Shown here: positions 6,400 to 10,969 of the stretch, piece after piece
Numbering within the stretch: position 1 is the stretch's first letter
How the letters are laid out: the number at the start of each line of letters is the position of its first letter
NCBI GenBank assembly: GCA_965178525.1
Contig: CBCXVS010000262.1
Coordinates: 1 to 10,969, forward strand
DNA: 10,969 nt
DNA from: CBCXVS01 sp965178525
GTDB taxonomy: Bacteria; Tectomicrobia; Entotheonellia; Entotheonellales; Entotheonellaceae
Direction: 5' to 3'
Notes under the pieces: model-generated
What the model was told of the DNA's origin: nothing
The model's input: only the letters and a program-made list of their open reading frames with translations
The model's database searches: none
Position numbers and translations under genes: made by a program

Positions 6400-7563
6400 T
6401 TATTGTAAAAGCTGTTGAGTCAACAAATATTGCTTGAGTGCAGTTGCAATGACCGCGTACCCCTCCTTCGTGGGATGGCCGTTGGGGCTCTGCGGATAGA
6501 TCGTTTGATGTTTGGCAGCCTGTTGTAAGGGCTCCAAAACGTCATAATAAGGTATATGGTGCGACGTTAGGTATGCTTTGACGAGTGAATTTGCTTTTCT
6601 TTCATTCAATAATAAGGTATTAATCATATCTGAATTTTGTAAGGATTGGTTATTTTCGATGTATTCCGAATATACATTTTCTTTTGTTGGAATCAGTAAA
6701 ATAAAAAAATCAATATTGAGATTTAAACATAACTCATGCATATGACGAAGCAAATGAAGACTTAGGCATAATCCCTCCTGGATTGTTGGATCTTTTAAGT
6801 TGAGTGCATCCAATCGACGCTTTGGCGTGAAGCCTGTGTGAATATGATACGTTGTATCTTTGAAAGTAGTAATCGTCTTATCATGATGTCCATATCTCAT
6901 TTCGAATAAACGGAATATATTTCCAAAGGAAAGGATGAATGACCGATATAAGACAGAATGATGAGACAGCCACGTACGCATATGACCCAGAAATTTTCCC
7001 TGTCGTACCCTAAGGATATGTTCAGCCTGGAAGTCCGTCTTATGCTCAGTTGTAAAGCTGAGATTTCTTAAATATTTCCAATACTCTTTTGTGTAAACCA
7101 TGTTATATGTTCCAAGAAGATCATTGCCAAAATAAAATCCGGCGATGATGATATCGGGATGCAATTTGACTGCCTTAGACTTGAGCAAATAATAATATTG
7201 AGGTGGGCTAAATGCTCCTAATGAAATATTATAAATATCTTTGTTAAGTAAAGTTTGGAGCTTTGCCGGCCAGGAATTGTTTGCGCTTGCGGCATATCCA
7301 TAAGTTTGCGAATCGCCTATGACAACGATATCAGCAGAATCAGGTACCGTTTTATTCCGAAATCCCCAGGCGTCGTGTCCTGCCGAATGCGGCTGCACGC
7401 TTGCGCCCAGTATGTCATCTTGTGTTAAATACGGACGCAAAAAATTCAATGGATCAACAAACAGGCGCATGATGCCTTCTGCAACAATAAGACACAAACC
7501 GATTGAGACGACCGATAAGATGAGTACGGCGCCATAATTTCTCACCCTGGCTTGAAATTGCAT
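6400..7563 (-). CDS. Membrane-anchored SGNH/GDSL-type hydrolase-like protein
   Basis: A 387-residue protein. The ATG at 7563 follows GGGAGAG about 7 nt upstream; longer in-frame starts up to 7716 lack this. Residues 11-31 form one hydrophobic helix (signal anchor). The SGNH block I is VVIGDSQTYGY (Ser85), block II is YNISLGAFSP (Gly116), block III is YFGNDLL (Gly146-Asn147), and the last block is NGHPTKEGYAVIA (His363). The Asp normally three residues before that His is Pro here, so the catalytic acid is missing or displaced. Such anchored SGNH proteins often act on the acylation of surface or secreted polysaccharides; the substrate here is unknown. The gene is far more AT-rich than its neighbours (some 60-base stretches near one quarter G+C), a sign of horizontal acquisition. 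The stop is TAA. Confidence 0.8.
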   Translation of the reverse strand: MQFQARVRNYGAVLILSVVSIGLCLIVAEGIMRLFVDPLNFLRPYLTQDDILGASVQPHSAGHDAWGFRNKTVPDSADIVVIGDSQTYGYAASANNSWPAKLQTLLNKDIYNISLGAFSPPQYYYLLKSKAVKLHPDIIIAGFYFGNDLLGTYNMVYTKEYWKYLRNLSFTTEHKTDFQAEHILRVRQGKFLGHMRTWLSHHSVLYRSFILSFGNIFRLFEMRYGHHDKTITTFKDTTYHIHTGFTPKRRLDALNLKDPTIQEGLCLSLHLLRHMHELCLNLNIDFFILLIPTKENVYSEYIENNQSLQNSDMINTLLLNERKANSLVKAYLTSHHIPYYDVLEPLQQAAKHQTIYPQSPNGHPTKEGYAVIATALKQYLLTQQLLQ

Positions 7564-7827
7564 ACAGGTCTCTCCCTTCCTTCTTCCATACCATCCTTCC
7601 CTCAGCGCGGAAAGGAGCAGATTTATACATTTTATACCATAATTTATGTCTAGGTACTCAACCATCACGTTCGCCAACCGCTGGCAAGCATCCGTACTGC
7701 AGGTTGATAAGATCAATCAACTATATCGCATATGGTGACGAAGATGAAGCCGCTTCGTGAGGCTTGTCCGGCGCTTGGCGTAACGCGACGAATCCACCGC
7801 AGTATACCAACGTCAAAGGAGTCATAT

Positions 7828-9546
7828 ATGCCACAACGCCACCATCGTGATACCGCCGTCATGAGCCGTGTGCACATTGTCCCTGTGGAGGGTGGGGCCG
7901 CGCTCTTTACGCCGGCATTTCTCGACTACCTAATGGCCATGCACGACCAGTTTACGGCACGCATCCATACGTTGCGCGCCCAGCGCGCCGCCGTGTTGTG
8001 CCGCGCCCATGAAGATGGCGTGTTGCCGGCGCACTTGCCGGTTTCCGACATCAATACGGGCGCGTGGCAAGTGCCGCCGGTGCCGGAGGATTTATGGCGT
8101 CCGGGGATCGAAATCTCCGGACCCGCATGCATCGCGCCCATGTTTATCAATGCGCTCAATCCGGGCTGGGATGGGACGAGAGCCGAGGGCGACCTCGATG
8201 ATGATGAGGATTCGGCCGGCCATCGTCTCATCGATACGGTGACGGCGACGCTGAACCGTCTCGGAGCGGTCGAGCGGACATTGACCTTTACGCATACGGA
8301 GTGCGGCCGGGAGTACCATCTCGCAGACGGTGAACTCCCGTTCTTGATGCATCGTGAGCGGGGTATGCATCTCGACGAGCCGGATGTGATGATCGACGGG
8401 GCGCCGATTCCGGCCAGTACCCTCGGAACGGCCCTCACCTTATACTACCCGGGGCGGGCGCAAGCAGAGCGGGGCCAAGGGATCTATTTTTATCTGCCCA
8501 AGCTTGAATCGGCGGAGGAGTGTGCCCTGTATCGCGACTTTTTTGGCGCCAGCCGAGCGCGTCTACCCTTTTTACAGGAAGCCGTCATCAAGGCCATTCC
8601 CCTGATCGAATCCCTTCCCGCGGCGTATCAGATGGAAGAGATGCTCTACGCGCTGGGACCCTACGGTGCCGGCTTGAATGCCGCGCGCTGGGATTTCAAG
8701 GCGAGTATTTTCGAGTTCATCATGACGGATCCGAATGCGGTGTGGCCGGATCGCTTCGGCGTCGATATCAAAACGACGCCTTTTTTGGCCACGATTTTCC
8801 GGCGTCTCGTGGCGATTTGCCTGAAACGGGGCGCCGTCCCGATTGGCGGCATGGCAACGCCGCTGCCCAGCCATGACCCGCACGTCAATGAGGTGGCGGC
8901 CGAGGGTATTCGCGCGGATAAACAATGGGAAGCGGAGCAGGGCTTTGTGCGCGGCTGGGTGGCCCATATCTTTCACCTGACGGCCGCAGCAGAGCCGTTC
9001 AAGACGCTGCGGGCCTCGGGCTGGCAGCCCACGCCCGAGATGGCCGATCCGGACAACTATCCCATCGGCGTGCAGGTGCCCGAGGGGCCGATCACGATCG
9101 AAGGGACGCGGCGCAATGCGCGCATGCTGGTCGAATATCTCGAAGGCTGGCTCAACGGCCGGGGCGCCAAAGGCATCGATAGCCTGGCGGGTAAACCGGG
9201 CGTTCATCCCGCTTTGATGGAAGATTTGGCTACCGGCCGCATGTCGGTCGCACAAATCGCCCAACGCATCCGGCATCAGGCGCCAGATGCGCACGACCCG
9301 GCCCGAGTACACGACTTTGCGCTGGTGAAACGCCTCTTGCAGGAAGAGACCGAGGATATCTTGGTTTTGTTGCGAGCCACCGGTATGTCGCAGGCGGCGT
9401 ATGCCGACGCCGAGACGCGCTATCACAAGGCCTATCAGATTGCCTTGCAATGGATTAAAAACTACACGGAACTGAATTTTCGCAGCCTCGGCTCGTATCG
9501 TAGGGACGAGCTGGAGGCCATAGCCGCGGCAGATGACGCGTTTTAA
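7828..9546 (+). CDS. aceB: Malate synthase, class A-like
   Basis: Condenses acetyl-CoA with glyoxylate to malate in the cytoplasm (glyoxylate bypass or glyoxylate detoxification). The ATG at 7828 follows AAAGGAG 6 nt upstream and gives 572 residues, slightly longer than the roughly 530 of enterobacterial AceB. Recognisable blocks are GPACIAPMFINALN, RERGMHL (176-182, catalytic Arg region), GIYFYLPKLESAEECALY, LIESLPAAYQMEEMLYAL, GAGLNAARWDFKASIFEFI (the family signature, with AARWDF instead of CGRWDY), GGMATPLPSHD, IRADKQWEAEQGF and GWVAHI, and late in the protein LMEDLATGRMS, which carries the expected catalytic Asp. The early part (about 10-110) is divergent. No isocitrate lyase gene is in the window. 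A 26-nt palindrome 17 nt past the stop probably ends the transcript. The frame is also open upstream to 7732 but without a ribosome site. Confidence 0.85.
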   Translation: MPQRHHRDTAVMSRVHIVPVEGGAALFTPAFLDYLMAMHDQFTARIHTLRAQRAAVLCRAHEDGVLPAHLPVSDINTGAWQVPPVPEDLWRPGIEISGPACIAPMFINALNPGWDGTRAEGDLDDDEDSAGHRLIDTVTATLNRLGAVERTLTFTHTECGREYHLADGELPFLMHRERGMHLDEPDVMIDGAPIPASTLGTALTLYYPGRAQAERGQGIYFYLPKLESAEECALYRDFFGASRARLPFLQEAVIKAIPLIESLPAAYQMEEMLYALGPYGAGLNAARWDFKASIFEFIMTDPNAVWPDRFGVDIKTTPFLATIFRRLVAICLKRGAVPIGGMATPLPSHDPHVNEVAAEGIRADKQWEAEQGFVRGWVAHIFHLTAAAEPFKTLRASGWQPTPEMADPDNYPIGVQVPEGPITIEGTRRNARMLVEYLEGWLNGRGAKGIDSLAGKPGVHPALMEDLATGRMSVAQIAQRIRHQAPDAHDPARVHDFALVKRLLQEETEDILVLLRATGMSQAAYADAETRYHKAYQIALQWIKNYTELNFRSLGSYRRDELEAIAAADDAF

Positions 9547-9563
9547 GCCAGATGTATATCGAT

Positions 9564-9589
9564 ATGGGGAGAGCAGCTGCTCTCCCCAT
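9564..9589 (+). terminator. 26-nt perfect palindrome after malate synthase
   Basis: ATGGGGAGAGCAG is followed directly by its exact reverse complement, giving a long GC-rich hairpin 17 nt after the TAA. There is no T-run after it, so it may act as a transcript-stabilising hairpin or a terminator assisted by other factors, or be a dyad protein site. Confidence 0.55.
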
Positions 9590-10007
9590 CCTGCCAACAT
9601 GAATGGTCTCGACTACCATCGCCGGTGTTTTGACCTCGTCTACTAGCGTCTACAAGTAGTCATGCGTTGCGGCGTGTTTGATAGGGCCTGCCTAACCAGC
9701 CATTCCACCATGCTTGCGAAAACCAGCTAGGGTTAACGGGCAAGCGCCTCGTACGCGAAGGCATCTATCGGGCGTCAGACGCGTCTGTGCCGCACGCATT
9801 GCTGGCAGGCATGGCATAGAGGCATAATTGAAGGCGGCAGATCGATACACAACGCCGCGCGATAGGCAGAGCAGAGATATGACTTTTAGATATATGGAGA
9901 GCACAAGTCCCGTGAGCAATCATGGCTATTAGGCCTAATATATCGACAAAATGGGAGCTGAATGGAGAATTCGTGCAAATTATCAGCAAAATACATGCAA
10001 TTCACTC
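9590..10007. other. Intergenic stretch without a recognisable gene
   Basis: Both strands were read for genes. Only short unconvincing frames are present: one of 75 residues on the minus strand (9919-9692) has no ribosome site and no family character, and a plus-strand run near 9740-9800 has no clear start. A 12-nt palindrome CAGACGCGTCTG (9776-9787) is the only structured element noted. Composition becomes AT-richer towards the promoter at 10008. Confidence 0.5.
9776..9787. promoter_or_regulatory. Palindrome CAGACGCGTCTG upstream of the MucR-like gene
   Basis: A perfect 12-nt dyad with core GACGCGTC. The same core lies within a longer palindrome at 10653-10666, just downstream of the regulator gene. 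It could be an operator, but a chance CG-rich dyad is not excluded. Confidence 0.25.
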
Positions 10008-10036
10008 TTGACTTCTGGAGAGAAACATTTTATTAA
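10008..10036 (+). promoter_or_regulatory. Sigma-70-type promoter for the MucR-like gene
   Basis: TTGACT (10008-10013) and TATTAA (10031-10036) are separated by exactly 17 nt, close to consensus in both boxes and spacing. This would give a leader of about 55 nt before the ATG at 10097. Confidence 0.6.
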
Positions 10037-10096
10037 TCGTAGGAATATCTTGTTGTAAGACCCATCTTTTTTCCCCATGCAGAAAGGATCGGAACC

Positions 10097-10624
10097 ATGC
10101 CACAGTCTATGTTGGAGATGGCCAAGGATCTCGTCCAGGCGATGATCACGGCCGGCACATTATCCCCCGAGGACATGCAAAAAGAGCTGCAAAAGACCCA
10201 TACGAGTTTACTTGATCTCAAGGCCAAGGAAGAGACCGGGGATGGTGCTGGGGCTTTATCCGGATCGCTGCTAGCGTCAGGAGCCCAGGACAGGGGTGCT
10301 GGTGCGGAGCAATATGATTGGAAGAAGAGCATCAAGAAATACACCATCGAATGTTTGGAGTGTGGGGCGTCGTTTAAGCAGCTTTCTGTGCGCCACCTCA
10401 AACATCATGACCTGGATCCGCGTTCGTACCGGACCAAATACGGTATACCAAGAACGCAGCCCCTGTCGGCCAAAGATACCACGGCGATGCGCAAGAAAAT
10501 CGTGCAGCAAAGCCGCCCCTGGGAAAAGGCGCCAACCTATGTGAAAGCGCGCAATCGGAAGGGAAATAACGGTACGGCTGCCAAAGGTAGCCGTGCGAAA
10601 AAACCCGCTACTACGCCTGCCTAA
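10097..10624 (+). CDS. Ros/MucR-family zinc-finger transcriptional regulator
   Basis: A 175-residue protein. Residues 1-45 form a helical segment (MLEMAKDLVQAMITAGTLSP...) like the N-terminal oligomerisation region of Ros/MucR proteins. A low-complexity Gly/Ala linker follows (about 47-72). The prokaryotic zinc finger is C86-x2-C89...H100-x3-H104, in the context CLECGASFKQLSVRHLKHH followed by LDPRSYRTKYGIP, the family signature. The C-terminus is long, basic and disordered (KARNRKG...RAKKP). MucR/Ros proteins bind AT-rich DNA and repress surface polysaccharide, motility or acquired genes, often acting as H-NS-like factors. The ATG has AAAGGA 8 nt upstream and a good promoter. The downstream dyad at 10653 could be a regulatory site. 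No partner gene is adjacent. Confidence 0.85.
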   Translation: MPQSMLEMAKDLVQAMITAGTLSPEDMQKELQKTHTSLLDLKAKEETGDGAGALSGSLLASGAQDRGAGAEQYDWKKSIKKYTIECLECGASFKQLSVRHLKHHDLDPRSYRTKYGIPRTQPLSAKDTTAMRKKIVQQSRPWEKAPTYVKARNRKGNNGTAAKGSRAKKPATTPA

Positions 10625-10969
10625 TGTCGGCTGTTTGAGCCCTGACGCGCCTCCTGACGCGTCAGGACACCTGTCTATGATGGCCTGACCCGCCGGGATG
10701 CGCAAGCCTCGGGAGCTGGCATACGGTACGGGGAAAGCCTGATGGGGATGTCGTACGGCTCTGGCCCGCCGCGTCAAATCTTGCACACCTGATGTCAGCT
10801 CTCTGACACCTGGAGCGCGTCTTTCCCTTGTCCTCATGCATGGGTTGGCCGTCGCCATTGGGTTAGTCCGTCTTTCTGTGCATTTAAAGGCGTTTATTAG
10901 AGTTGTTCCTCAATAGCATAAGATCAGGTTCCCTAGCCCAGCCCAGATGCCCACCGAATCATCCTCAAA
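10625..10969. other. Intergenic right end with palindromes
   Basis: No convincing gene is seen. The long minus-strand open frame across 10858-10277 runs antisense to the regulator and has no family character. Structured elements are the dyad at 10653-10666 and a small hairpin TGTCAG/CTGACA (10794-10799 with 10804-10809, loop CTCT). Confidence 0.5.
10641..10666. repeat. Direct repeat and palindrome CCTGACGCGTCAGG
   Basis: CCTGACGCG occurs at 10641-10649 and 10653-10661. The second copy forms the left arm of the perfect 14-nt palindrome 10653-10666. It lies 28 nt beyond the MucR-like stop and shares the GACGCGTC core with the dyad at 9776-9787. No T-run follows, so a simple intrinsic terminator is unlikely. 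Confidence 0.4.

Noticed and set aside
8572..9600. Long minus-strand open frame (342 codons) under the malate synthase gene
   Set aside because: It is antisense to a well-supported gene, arises from codon bias in GC-rich sequence, and shows no family motif or ribosome site.
10277..10858. Minus-strand open frame of 193 codons at the right end
   Set aside because: It overlaps the MucR-like zinc-finger region antisense, is Arg-rich and low-information, and has no ribosome site.
1..10969. Genome-wide reassignment of TAG as a firm conclusion
   Set aside because: TAG also ends the 75-residue gene and the membrane-protein gene at sensible places, and readthrough would run them into neighbours. The idea is kept only as a hypothesis for specific codons.
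1..10969. CRISPR array, rRNA or tRNA genes
   Set aside because: No regularly spaced repeats, rRNA core sequence or cloverleaf could be found. The AAGGAGGTGATC string near 1059 is a ribosome-binding site and not a 16S fragment.

Overview
The window looks like a chromosomal segment of a moderately GC-rich, free-living bacterium. A Ros/MucR-type zinc-finger regulator, a PilZ protein with a zinc-ribbon-like N-terminus, a bacterial SBP56-type selenium-binding protein and a class-A-like malate synthase together suggest Nitrospirota (Nitrospira-like). This is a tentative guess from gene character, not a search result. The sequence is a scaffold: a 10-N gap at 3287-3296 is flanked by an exact 75-bp direct repeat.

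Left part (1-1640). Two short GC-rich hairpins open the window. They are followed by a minus-strand cluster read leftwards: an unrecognised 75-residue protein, a NUDIX hydrolase with an in-frame amber codon at position 40, and possibly a 23-residue peptide. Divergent from this cluster, on the plus strand, is the PilZ-domain protein.

Middle (1670-6166, minus strand). A selenium-binding protein / methanethiol oxidase (SBP56) gene is split by a group II intron inserted in the same orientation. Exon 1 is 6166-5656, the intron is 5655-3213 and exon 2 is 3212-2317. Joining the exons restores a perfect reading frame across the junction, but exon 2 carries one TAA at codon 185. A 216-residue polytopic membrane protein overlaps the SBP56 stop by GTGA, so the two are probably translationally coupled. 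The intron encodes a full-length (562-codon) RT-maturase-HNH protein in one uninterrupted frame that contains eight in-frame TAG/TGA codons and no frameshift.

Right part (6300-10969). A clearly AT-rich gene for a membrane-anchored SGNH-fold protein follows, with a GC-rich 27-codon gene tail directly after its stop and in the same frame. Then come a malate synthase (plus strand) ending in a 26-nt perfect palindrome, about 400 bp with no recognisable gene, and a Ros/MucR-like regulator with a good sigma-70-type promoter. The last 345 bases hold only palindromes.

The most unusual property is that three loci (NUDIX, intron protein, SBP56) carry ten in-frame stop codons in otherwise intact frames. 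Several of the TAG codons sit where I expect a conserved tyrosine.
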